This document shows positions 56,692 to 64,000 of a stretch of 64,000 nucleotides of DNA, piece after piece. Location of the stretch: the NCBI GenBank assembly GCA_965140405.1, contig OZ223208.1, forward strand, positions 558,001 through 622,000, written 5' to 3'. Origin of the DNA: G963556115 sp963666605 (lineage in GTDB: Bacteria; Planctomycetota; SZUA-567). Position numbers and translations under genes: made by a program. Below the pieces are notes generated by a model. The model ran no database searches, was not told the origin of the DNA, and saw only the letters and a program-made list of their open reading frames with translations. The first letter of the stretch is position 1. The number at the start of each line of letters is the position of its first letter.

Positions 56692-56702
56692 ATGAATATA
56701 TC

Positions 56703-56720
56703 ATTGAATACGTATTCAAT
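56703..56720. promoter_or_regulatory. LacI-type operator
   Basis: ATTGAATACGTATTCAAT is a perfect 18-bp palindrome with the central CG that LacI/GalR-family repressors favour. It lies just after the predicted transcription start and 32 bases before the binding-protein ATG, with the lacI gene next door. Binding there would block the operon. Confidence 0.75.
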
Positions 56721-56751
56721 ATTTATTCACGGGAAGATTTTGGAGATTGTA

Positions 56752-58122
56752 ATGAAAAAAGTAATTGCAGCACTCGTCGTTGTAGCACTTATCGTAATAT
56801 ACGTCCTAAGTGGCTCAAAAGCTGAAAAGTCGAAGATTACTGTCTGGACTCAAGAGTCAGCAGATGTACCTGCTGGTAAAATGTTCGAAGAGAGGGTAAA
56901 CAGTTATAATAAAGCCCATCCTGATAAGATACAGGTAGAGATAGCAAACATAACAAGAGCTGGAGCTGGATCTGGATATATTGATAGGTTAAACGCCTCT
57001 ATAACAGCTGGAGACATGCCAGATATATTTACACTTGATGGCCCAGATGTTGCAGCATATGCTGAATCAGGTGTTATAGGGCGAGTAGACAATATTCTGT
57101 CACCAGGTTTTAAAGAAGGCTTCACTAGTGCCATGATTGATCAAGGCACAATTGATGGAAAGCTTTATGCTTTAGGATACCAAGATTCTGGTGTCGTTAT
57201 AATGTACAATGAAGAGATGATTGACGCTCTTCCTGCTGACATAAAAGCACTGGTTCCAACATCTACAGAAGACTGGACCTGGGCGGAATTTGTTACTCTT
57301 GCAGAGAAAATTGATGATTTTGCTAAGACAACAGACAACCCAGCATTTGCAAACTACGAAGTAGCTGTAAGCCTACTCCTACCTGACATCAGAAAAGGTG
57401 CATACGAACTGGGAACATATTACTTCACACCCCTTCTCTGGGGAGCAGGCGGAAAGCTTATCGCTGAAGACGGCGTTACTGTTGAAGGTGTATTAAACAG
57501 TTCGAAAAATGTAGAGGCTCTTGCAGAGTATGCGAGACTATTTAAACAGCCAGTAGCAGGTGCTGAAGAGTCAGATAAGGCATTCAATAGTGGCAAGACA
57601 GCTCTCGCTGTAGCTGGTTTCTGGTACATCACCGACTTAGTTGAAAACTACCCAAATTTGAAGTTTAGGTCACTAAGATATCCAAAGATGAGCGAAGACT
57701 ATGATGGACTATATACTCCGTCAGGAAGTTGGGCTTTTGTTAGAAGTGCTGGAATCAAGGATGAGGAAAAACTTGAACAAGTCGCAGATGTCTTAGAATG
57801 GCTAACAAACGATGACGCTGCAGAACTATACTATAAAAAGGGCAACGCTATTCCAGGTCGTAAAGCCAAAGTAGGTATTATCAATACTTCGACAGATAAC
57901 AAATACTATAACGAAGCATGGGAAGTTCTAAAGTACCAAGTAAGTAATACCAACAAATCAAGACCGGTGTCACCGGGATATCCATACCTTTCAGAAACCT
58001 TTGCTAAAGATATCATTTTAAGAATTGCCCAAAACAAAGTAACAGACAAGCCAACTATCAAGCAATATCTTGATGATGCTACAGCCAAAATATCTAAAGA
58101 AATGAAAAAGTTCTCAAAGTAA
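56752..58122 (+). CDS. Carbohydrate ABC transporter substrate-binding protein (family 1)
   Basis: A 456-residue extracytoplasmic protein of the SBP_bac_1 family (maltose/raffinose type). The N-terminus MKKVIAALVVVALIVIYVLS is a membrane-anchor or signal segment; no lipobox is seen. Landmarks are ITVWTQESADVPAGKMFEER, MPDIFTLDGPDVAAYAESGV, and YALGYQDSGVVIMYNEEM. GGAG precedes the ATG at 56752; the frame goes 20 codons further back, overlapping the operator. First gene of an operon with two permeases, GH32 and an ATPase, so its ligand is probably sucrose or a fructo-oligosaccharide. Confidence 0.9.
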   Translation: MKKVIAALVVVALIVIYVLSGSKAEKSKITVWTQESADVPAGKMFEERVNSYNKAHPDKIQVEIANITRAGAGSGYIDRLNASITAGDMPDIFTLDGPDVAAYAESGVIGRVDNILSPGFKEGFTSAMIDQGTIDGKLYALGYQDSGVVIMYNEEMIDALPADIKALVPTSTEDWTWAEFVTLAEKIDDFAKTTDNPAFANYEVAVSLLLPDIRKGAYELGTYYFTPLLWGAGGKLIAEDGVTVEGVLNSSKNVEALAEYARLFKQPVAGAEESDKAFNSGKTALAVAGFWYITDLVENYPNLKFRSLRYPKMSEDYDGLYTPSGSWAFVRSAGIKDEEKLEQVADVLEWLTNDDAAELYYKKGNAIPGRKAKVGIINTSTDNKYYNEAWEVLKYQVSNTNKSRPVSPGYPYLSETFAKDIILRIAQNKVTDKPTIKQYLDDATAKISKEMKKFSK

Positions 58123-58143
58123 CAATAATATAAAACACTAACC

Positions 58144-58180
58144 TCATGGCGATAGGTATAGAACGAGCCTACCGCCATGA
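58144..58180 (+). promoter_or_regulatory. Intercistronic hairpin after the binding-protein gene
   Basis: TCATGGCGATAGG and CCTACCGCCATGA pair over 13 positions with one mismatch, around an 11-base loop. It lies between the binding-protein stop and the first permease, with no T-run. A transcript stabiliser or partial terminator is likely. Confidence 0.65.
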
Positions 58181-58245
58181 ATTAATCTAACCTACTATAA
58201 TTGAATACATACCATATATTTCAATGACTAAAGCGAGGCAAAAGT

Positions 58246-59136
58246 GTGAATACAAAAACTAAATACAATATGAATGTAGTCAGGACTGCCTACGAATTCC
58301 TAACACCTGCACTGATACTGGCGTTCTTATTTATTATTCTACCAATAATCCTAGCATTTACTTATGGGTTTACCGATTACTATCTACTCAAGCCTGATGC
58401 AAAGTCTTTTATCGGATTTGATAACTTTATAAGGATGCTATCAGACAAGACCTTACATAAATGCTTTTTCAACACCGTAGAATTCGTTGTGCTTGTCGTT
58501 CCATTACAGCTATCAATGGCTCTTGGTTTAGCTCTAATAGTAAATAAACGGTTCAAGGGTAATGGGTTCTTTAGAACTGCGTTCTTCTCTCCATCAGTCT
58601 TATCATTAGTTGTAATTTCTATTCTCTGGTTTGTAATGCTAGATCCAAATTCAGGTCTTATAAACTCGTTTTTAGCGCTACTGGGAATTTCTAATCAACC
58701 ATTTCTAACAAGCCAAACTCAAGCTATGCCAACCATAGTTATTCTATCAGCTTGGTCAGGCTGTGGATATCAGATGCTTATCTTTTTATCAGGACTTAAA
58801 AACATTGATGAAAGCATGTATGAGGCAGCTGGTATTGACGGTGCAAACAAACTAATGCAGTTTATATATATTACAATACCTTCACTAAAACCTATAGTGA
58901 TGTTCCTAGTAATATCAACAACTATTCAAGCATTCAAACTTATTGTTCAACCAATGGTGATGACCGGCGGTGGACCAGAGTATAGTACAATGACAATCTT
59001 ACAATACATCTATGAGTACGGATACCGTCACAGAAATATTGGTTATGCTTCTGCCGTAACGATTGTTTTCACAATATTCCTCATTATTATTTCTCTTCTT
59101 ATAAAAAGAGCCTTCAAGGAGGAACCAAACTCATGA
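58246..59136 (+). CDS. Carbohydrate ABC transporter permease (MalF/UgpA-like)
   Basis: A 296-residue inner-membrane permease with six segments. The EAA loop, which contacts the ATPase, reads YEAAGIDGANKLMQFIYITI near residue 205. GTG start with GAGG upstream. It overlaps the next permease by four bases (ATGA at 59133-59136). Works with 59133 as the heterodimeric channel. Confidence 0.92.
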   Translation: MNTKTKYNMNVVRTAYEFLTPALILAFLFIILPIILAFTYGFTDYYLLKPDAKSFIGFDNFIRMLSDKTLHKCFFNTVEFVVLVVPLQLSMALGLALIVNKRFKGNGFFRTAFFSPSVLSLVVISILWFVMLDPNSGLINSFLALLGISNQPFLTSQTQAMPTIVILSAWSGCGYQMLIFLSGLKNIDESMYEAAGIDGANKLMQFIYITIPSLKPIVMFLVISTTIQAFKLIVQPMVMTGGGPEYSTMTILQYIYEYGYRHRNIGYASAVTIVFTIFLIIISLLIKRAFKEEPNS

Positions 59137-59975
59137 GACCATGGAATAAGATTAAAAAGATACTATTTTACGGCTTTATAACGCTAATCGCTCTACAATT
59201 TATACTGCCTTTAGTATGGATGATTCTATCATCATTCAAAATAGATGAAACAATATATAATGACGTAAGAACTATTTTTGCCTTTGTACCAAGATTTAGC
59301 GACTTAACCTTTAAATCATATAAAGAGCTATTCAATTATTATAACATACTAAACAATATGCTTAATAGCTTTATATACGCATCGATCACAGTCGTTTTGA
59401 GTCTTACTGTAAATTCAATTGCTGGATATGCACTTGCAAAATTCAAGTTCCCATTTAGAAATGCAATTTTACTACTCATAATAGCTCTTATGATTGTGCC
59501 AGTTGAGGCAACAATTTTACCACTATTCCTAGTAGTTCATAATATGGGACTAATCGGTACAATAGTGGGTTACATCTTACCATTTATCGTGAATGTAATG
59601 AATATCTTCTTATTCAGACAGCACTTTATGATGTTCCCTAGTGAGCTTGCAGAAGCAGCAAAAATTGACGGCCTTAGTGATTGGGGTGTATTTATCAAGA
59701 TTGTCGTACCATCAAGTGTAAGTATGTATGTGACTGTTGGAATTATTACATTCCTTGTCTCATGGAATGATTTCTTGTGGCCGGTAATGTCTATTACTGA
59801 CTCTGACCGTATGCCTATTCAGGTAGCGCTCAATGCACTATTTGCAGATACGTACAATATCTTTACAAGCCACAGAATGGCAGCACTAACAATTGCAACA
59901 ATACCAGTTGTAGCAATCTATGCAGTATTCCAAAAATATATAGTACAAGGTGCTACTAGAAGCGGTATAAAATAA
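59133..59975 (+). CDS. Carbohydrate ABC transporter permease (MalG/UgpE-like)
   Basis: A 280-residue inner-membrane permease with six segments; the EAA loop is ELAEAAKIDGLSDWGVFIKI near residue 175. Typical MalG-type sequence ILLLIIALMIVPVEATILPL and FLVSWNDFLWPVMSI. It starts within the stop of the preceding permease gene and ends 15 bases before the GH32 gene. Confidence 0.93.
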   Translation: MRPWNKIKKILFYGFITLIALQFILPLVWMILSSFKIDETIYNDVRTIFAFVPRFSDLTFKSYKELFNYYNILNNMLNSFIYASITVVLSLTVNSIAGYALAKFKFPFRNAILLLIIALMIVPVEATILPLFLVVHNMGLIGTIVGYILPFIVNVMNIFLFRQHFMMFPSELAEAAKIDGLSDWGVFIKIVVPSSVSMYVTVGIITFLVSWNDFLWPVMSITDSDRMPIQVALNALFADTYNIFTSHRMAALTIATIPVVAIYAVFQKYIVQGATRSGIK

Positions 59976-59990
59976 CTTATAAGGAAGAAA

Positions 59991-61442
59991 ATGAACCAAC
60001 TAGACGTAGCGAATGATTACATTCGAAAAAACAGCAGCAAAGTTAAATGCAAGCCAACCTATCACTTCTCCCCACCTATCGGTTGGATGAACGATCCAAA
60101 TGGCTTCTGTTTTCATAAAGGTGAATATCATTTATTTTATCAGCTCAACCCTTATGATGTTGTATGGTCCAATATTCATTGGGGACATGCAGTATCCTCT
60201 GATCTTCTCAATTGGAAGCATAAACCGGTTGCGATGGCCTGCGATACACCTCAAGATATTAACGGCTGTTTTTCAGGTAGTGCTATAGAAAAGGATGATG
60301 AACTTTACCTCATGTACACAGGTCACATAGACCATAACCTTGACCCAGTCAAGACTGAAGACAAGATAATCCAACAGCAGTGTCTTGCAAAATATCATGA
60401 GGATGGCACTGTAGTAAAGAGTTTGAATAATCCTGTTATTAGTATGAATATGCTCAATAATAACTATCAAGTACGAGATTTTAGAGATCCAAAGATATAT
60501 TGTAAAGATGGAGAGTACTACTGTGTTCTTGCTGCGCGAAATACGGATGATAGAGGATCTATCCTCCTATACAAATCAAAAGATCTTGAAGAGTGGCACT
60601 TTGTCTCTGACATATACAGGAGACCAGTAGAAGACAATTTGATGTTTGAATGCCCAGATCTATTTACAGTTGATGGCAAAGATGTTTTAGTTATATCACT
60701 TATGCCATGTACTCCAGAGTATGAAGGAATAATTCATAATCAAGTTCAATATATTATTGGAAAGATGAATTACGAAAATGGGCTATTTGAAGAAGAGAGC
60801 AGAGGTATCATTGATAACGGTAGTAATTACTACGCTCCTCAAACGACTCTTGATAAGAATGGTAACCGCATTATTATAGGTTGGATTTGTGAATGGTCCA
60901 ACAAAAACAGCAAATTTGTTAAGGAGTACGGCTACAATGGCATAATGACAATGCCAAGGAAGATCAATATTACTTCAGGAGAACTAAAACAAATTCCTGC
61001 CACAAATATGGAAGAATATGAACAAGAGGTCTACGCAGTAGAAGACACCCAAATAGATGGTAAATATACATTCACTGAACAGCTAATTAGTCAACATATT
61101 CATATGCAGTTTAGTAGCTTCAAAACTACATTCACTATACAAGTATTAGGTAGTGAATCGAAAGGGATGTCATTTACTTTCAATCCGGTTGATAATTATA
61201 TTAACGCCTATTCAAACTATACGCTTAAAGTAGACAAAGATGTTCCTTGCGCATTTAACAATAAAGTTCAAATTGATATCTACATTGACAATAATTGCGT
61301 TGAACTATATGTAAATGGTAAAGCCTTTACCTTTCTCTGTTACGATTTTGATAAGGGTAAAGATATCACAATAAGTACGGAAAATAGTCTTAAAATAGAT
61401 TTACTCAAACAAATGAAGATATCCAACGTTGTCATAGCGTAA
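59991..61442 (+). CDS. Glycoside hydrolase family 32, intracellular beta-fructosidase (sucrose/fructan hydrolase)
   Basis: A 483-residue enzyme of family GH32. The nucleophile is D35 in WMNDPNG, the transition-state stabiliser D166 in FRDPKIY and the acid/base E220 in FECPDLF, all in the canonical order. The five-bladed propeller is followed by a C-terminal beta-sandwich (about 340-483). No signal peptide, so it cuts sugars inside the cell. Together with the ABC importer this gives uptake of intact sucrose or fructo-oligosaccharides and release of fructose. Since an ABC importer brings in free sugar, the substrate is unlikely to be sucrose 6-phosphate. AAGGAAG precedes the ATG. Confidence 0.93.
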   Translation: MNQLDVANDYIRKNSSKVKCKPTYHFSPPIGWMNDPNGFCFHKGEYHLFYQLNPYDVVWSNIHWGHAVSSDLLNWKHKPVAMACDTPQDINGCFSGSAIEKDDELYLMYTGHIDHNLDPVKTEDKIIQQQCLAKYHEDGTVVKSLNNPVISMNMLNNNYQVRDFRDPKIYCKDGEYYCVLAARNTDDRGSILLYKSKDLEEWHFVSDIYRRPVEDNLMFECPDLFTVDGKDVLVISLMPCTPEYEGIIHNQVQYIIGKMNYENGLFEEESRGIIDNGSNYYAPQTTLDKNGNRIIIGWICEWSNKNSKFVKEYGYNGIMTMPRKINITSGELKQIPATNMEEYEQEVYAVEDTQIDGKYTFTEQLISQHIHMQFSSFKTTFTIQVLGSESKGMSFTFNPVDNYINAYSNYTLKVDKDVPCAFNNKVQIDIYIDNNCVELYVNGKAFTFLCYDFDKGKDITISTENSLKIDLLKQMKISNVVIA

Positions 61443-61518
61443 CTCATGTTTGAGTTCGTTGTACATTATAATTTACAAGTTACACTTTAATCAGTTGACC
61501 TGAAAAGGAGAATAACAG

Positions 61519-62727
61519 ATGGCTGGAGTAAAACTTAACAACATATGGAAGATCTATGACAATGGTTATGAAGCAGTAAAGAACTTCAACCTTGAGATTG
61601 AAAATGGCGAGCTCTTAGTCTTAGTAGGACCTTCAGGCTGCGGCAAATCAACAACCCTAAGAATGGTAGCTGGACTTGAAGAGCACTCAAAAGGTGATAT
61701 TATTATTGGTAAAAAGAATGTCAACAATGTTGCTCCAAAGGATCGCGATATCGCGATGGTATTCCAAAACTATGCACTCTACCCCCACATGACTGTCTAT
61801 AAAAATATGTCATTTGGTTTGAAACTTAGAAAATTCTCTCAAGCAGAGATTGATAAAAGAGTTACAAATGCCTCAAAGATCCTAGGCCTTGATGAGTTAC
61901 TAGACCGCAAACCATCCCAACTATCAGGTGGACAACGCCAGCGTGTAGCTATGGGACGAGCAATTGTCAGAGAGCCAGAAGCATTCCTCTTTGACGAACC
62001 ACTGTCAAATCTTGATGCAAAAATGAGAGTAGAGATGCGTAAAGAGATTCTTATGCTTCACGAACGTATTGACACAACTATGATCTACGTTACACACGAT
62101 CAAATTGAAGCAATGACCCTTGGAGACAGAATTTGCGTAATGAACGTTGGAGTAATTGAGCAAGTAGGCGAGCCACGAATAGTATTCGACTACCCTGCAT
62201 CACTCTTTGTTGCCCGTTTTATTGGTACTCCACCTATGAACCTACTAGAAGGAAAACTTGTCAAAAATGGTAGAGAACTCGGTTTCCGTAGCACTGACTT
62301 TGAGTGTAAGCTACCAGAGCATATGCAAAGTCTACTACAAGATCAAAAAACCGATATCGATGTAGTTCTAGGAATTAGACCAAAGTCACTAACTATCAAA
62401 GACGCTATGGATGCAAATAAAAGCTATGATGGTTTTATTTCTGGCAAACCTGGTATTTCAGAGATGCTTGGAGAAGAGATCCTTACACATGTCAAATGTG
62501 GAGCGCATGACTTCATTGCTAGTGTTGAACCAAAGTATGAAGAAGCTCTTGAGAGTGACTCTGTTGAATTTGCAATTAATATGGAATTAGCTCATATCTT
62601 TGATAAGGACTCAGGTAGAAATCTAACCATACCAAGTGATGTAAGAGAGAACACAACTCTTTGGAGCAAGCGAGTGCGTGAAAGAAGTATGCGCCGACGT
62701 AAAAATCGTGAAACCGTTGAGGCGTAA
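61519..62727 (+). CDS. ABC transporter ATP-binding protein (UgpC/MsmK/MalK-like)
   Basis: A 402-residue sugar-import ATPase. Walker A GPSGCGKST, signature LSGGQRQRVAMGRAIVREPE, Walker B FLFDEPLSNLD and switch His in VTHDQIEAM are present. The C-terminal part (about 245-380) is the regulatory TOBE/OB domain of MalK-type proteins. The very C-terminus is Arg-rich. AAAAGGAG precedes the ATG. It energises the permease pair encoded upstream and ends the operon. Confidence 0.94.
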   Translation: MAGVKLNNIWKIYDNGYEAVKNFNLEIENGELLVLVGPSGCGKSTTLRMVAGLEEHSKGDIIIGKKNVNNVAPKDRDIAMVFQNYALYPHMTVYKNMSFGLKLRKFSQAEIDKRVTNASKILGLDELLDRKPSQLSGGQRQRVAMGRAIVREPEAFLFDEPLSNLDAKMRVEMRKEILMLHERIDTTMIYVTHDQIEAMTLGDRICVMNVGVIEQVGEPRIVFDYPASLFVARFIGTPPMNLLEGKLVKNGRELGFRSTDFECKLPEHMQSLLQDQKTDIDVVLGIRPKSLTIKDAMDANKSYDGFISGKPGISEMLGEEILTHVKCGAHDFIASVEPKYEEALESDSVEFAINMELAHIFDKDSGRNLTIPSDVRENTTLWSKRVRERSMRRRKNRETVEA

Positions 62728-62760
62728 GTATTCACCTTCATAGTATTACAAATAATCAAA

Positions 62761-62794
62761 ACTGCCTTGCAAAGCATAAACTTTGCAAGGCAGT
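62761..62794. terminator. Bidirectional terminator between convergent genes
   Basis: ACTGCCTTGCAAAG and its complement make a 14-bp perfect stem with a 6-base loop. On the minus strand it is followed by TTTTGATTATTT, so it terminates the phosphorelay gene. On the plus strand it ends the sugar operon less strongly. Confidence 0.8.
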
Positions 62795-62822
62795 ACTATT
62801 ATAAATAAAGAGACTAGACTTG

Positions 62823-64000
62823 TCATCTATCTTCATACACCGAACGTAATGCTTGAATTAAATCTCCAAGTTCCTTAACAAGGCTGTTGACTTCCTCGCT
62901 TATGTCCACTTCTTGATTTACTCTAAGCACCATTTCAAGCTTATTCGCAGCCTCTGAAGCTTTAACAGCTCCTATTGTTCCGCACGTACCCTTGAGAGAA
63001 TGAGCAACTTTCCTTACAGTACTCATATCTTTCGTCTCATATGCACGTTCCAGTGACTGCAACGCCTCTCCACCGATATCTATATACTTCAGATAAATAT
63101 CATTAAGCAGTACTTTACTACCACCAGTATTCAATAAAGCCTCTTCAATATCAAGCTGAGAAATCCGGCTTAATTTACTCCAGACCTGATCAGCCTCAAG
63201 GTCATCATTAATATATCTGTCAGTATGTATGTCCTTTGTATCAAGTACCGCTGAAGCCGTATTAATTTCAACATCTAGTGCCTGACTATAGCTTTCAGCT
63301 TTATTATTAGGACTTACCACATATTTACTAATAGCCTCATAGAGTTTCTCAATCTGGATTGGCTTAGTCAAGTGTTCATTCATACCAACAGCAAGGCTCC
63401 TCTCATAATCCTCACTCATCGCATTAGCTGTCATCGCTATTATTGGCGTCTCAGTATCATATTCTCTAATAGCTTTTGTTGCGTCAAGTCCATTCATCTC
63501 TGGCATCTGGATATCCATGAGTATGATGTCATACCTCTCTTTTTTTGTTGCAAGTACAGCTTCCTTACCATTGCTAGCGGTAAAGACCTTACATCCCGCA
63601 CTTACAAGTAGGTCTTCAATAATCTCAAGATTTATAACATTATCTTCTACAACTAAAACCGAAGAATTATCAAATTTTTGCATCTGTTTGTCACCTGCAT
63701 GAATTAATGCTGCTGGTGATATGGTGCTATCGTGTGGATTATCAATAATTCGAAGCAATCTTCTTGGAGAGATCGGCTCTGCCAAAATACTATCAAATCC
63801 TGCAATTCTTGCTGATTTGGAGAGTCCAACAGTTATCTCATCTGTAATAAGAACAAAGTTTGTATTAGAGACTTGATAATTACTCCTAATATGCTGTAAT
63901 ATTTCATTGGCTGATGCTTTAGAAAGACTATTACTAATAAGTAATATATGATAGCTTGACTCAGATGCAGATTCATTATTTAGTAGAGTGCAGGTATCAT
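62823..64000 (-). CDS. Hybrid phosphorelay protein, C-terminal part (receiver domains and HPt); start outside window
   Basis: The frame is open from 62823 to the window edge without a good start (only a TTG at 63785), so this is the 3' part of a larger gene, probably a hybrid histidine kinase. From the edge inward: an incomplete receiver-like domain (NFVLITDEIT, GFDSILAEPISPRRLLRII), a full receiver (VLVVEDNVINLEIIEDLL, phospho-Asp in IILMDIQMPEMNGLD, Lys in HLTKPIQIEKL) and a C-terminal HPt domain with the phospho-His in KVAHSLKGTCGTIGA. This resembles BarA/EvgS-type kinases. Its target regulator is unknown. Confidence 0.85.
   Translation of the reverse strand, partial: DTCTLLNNESASESSYHILLISNSLSKASANEILQHIRSNYQVSNTNFVLITDEITVGLSKSARIAGFDSILAEPISPRRLLRIIDNPHDSTISPAALIHAGDKQMQKFDNSSVLVVEDNVINLEIIEDLLVSAGCKVFTASNGKEAVLATKKERYDIILMDIQMPEMNGLDATKAIREYDTETPIIAMTANAMSEDYERSLAVGMNEHLTKPIQIEKLYEAISKYVVSPNNKAESYSQALDVEINTASAVLDTKDIHTDRYINDDLEADQVWSKLSRISQLDIEEALLNTGGSKVLLNDIYLKYIDIGGEALQSLERAYETKDMSTVRKVAHSLKGTCGTIGAVKASEAANKLEMVLRVNQEVDISEEVNSLVKELGDLIQALRSVYEDR

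Larger units (their letters stand above)
56453..56751. other. Divergent regulatory region of the sucrose/fructan operon
   Basis: There are 299 bases between lacI and the binding-protein gene. It holds a good promoter (56663-56691) and an operator palindrome (56703-56720). Confidence 0.7.

Noticed and set aside
1..64000. CRISPR array
   Set aside because: No regularly spaced identical repeats of 24-37 bases and no cas-like genes were seen; the short tandem units near the att-like sites have no spacers.

Overview
The window is AT-rich DNA from a Gram-negative, sugar-using bacterium. Evidence for this is five periplasmic binding proteins with signal peptides plus a sixth cut by the left edge, an outer-membrane beta-barrel fragment, a DsbD-type thiol transporter, a chemoreceptor and multidomain signalling proteins. 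I cannot fix the phylum. One tyrosine recombinase fragment has the ADFHSLRHTF style that I associate with planctomycete/lentisphaera-type integrases, which is only a hint. Intergenic regions are long and several genes are decayed (cheW, two integrases, an IS1595-like transposase, a LacI copy, an autotransporter barrel), so the genome looks to be in a phase of gene loss.

Layout. 1-8 kb: the start of a sugar-binding protein gene cut by the window edge, a divergent sugar isomerase/epimerase, and a leftward operon of sugar-binding protein, ABC ATPase, two permeases and an SMP-30 lactonase. 8-9.7 kb: non-coding DNA with a transposase remnant. 9.7-13.2 kb: a TRAP transporter (P, Q, M) followed by a cyclophilin-like protein. 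14.1-25.5 kb: a segment bounded by two direct copies of a roughly 210-bp repeat that ends in a tRNA 3'-end-like sequence. It holds an integrase fragment, a small secreted protein, a barrel fragment, a clear L-arabinose ABC transporter (araFGH), an AraC-type regulator and a 1122-residue DUF5107/TPR protein. A decayed P4-type integrase lies just outside the right repeat. 26-36 kb: a HAD phosphatase and a leftward catabolic cluster (TRAP P-Q-M, class I aldolase, zinc dehydrogenase, FGGY kinase, then a D-2-hydroxyacid dehydrogenase) with a divergent RpiR regulator. 36-48 kb: a hybrid histidine kinase, a decayed cheW in front of an intact chemoreceptor, a PAS/EAL phosphodiesterase and a CPA1 antiporter. 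48-56.5 kb: two related secreted proteins, a truncated LacI copy, dsbD and an intact LacI regulator. 56.7-62.7 kb: an operon for uptake and intracellular hydrolysis of sucrose/fructo-oligosaccharides (binding protein, two permeases, GH32, ATPase), with an 18-bp LacI-type operator palindrome just downstream of its predicted promoter. The right edge cuts a receiver/HPt phosphorelay protein.

Regulatory points. The araF and DUF5107 promoters share the block ATTATGCATTTTTTAA followed 11 bases later by AAGTATA, which suggests one AraC-controlled L-arabinose regulon. In three transport operons the binding-protein gene is followed by a clear intercistronic hairpin, and a fourth has a long-range inverted repeat there. 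This may help make binding protein in excess over membrane subunits. The most interesting leads are the repeat-bounded arabinose island with its 12-bp recombinase-like repeats, the DUF5107/TPR protein tied to arabinose uptake, the TRAP/kinase/aldolase pathway of unknown substrate, and the mosaic LacI duplication.
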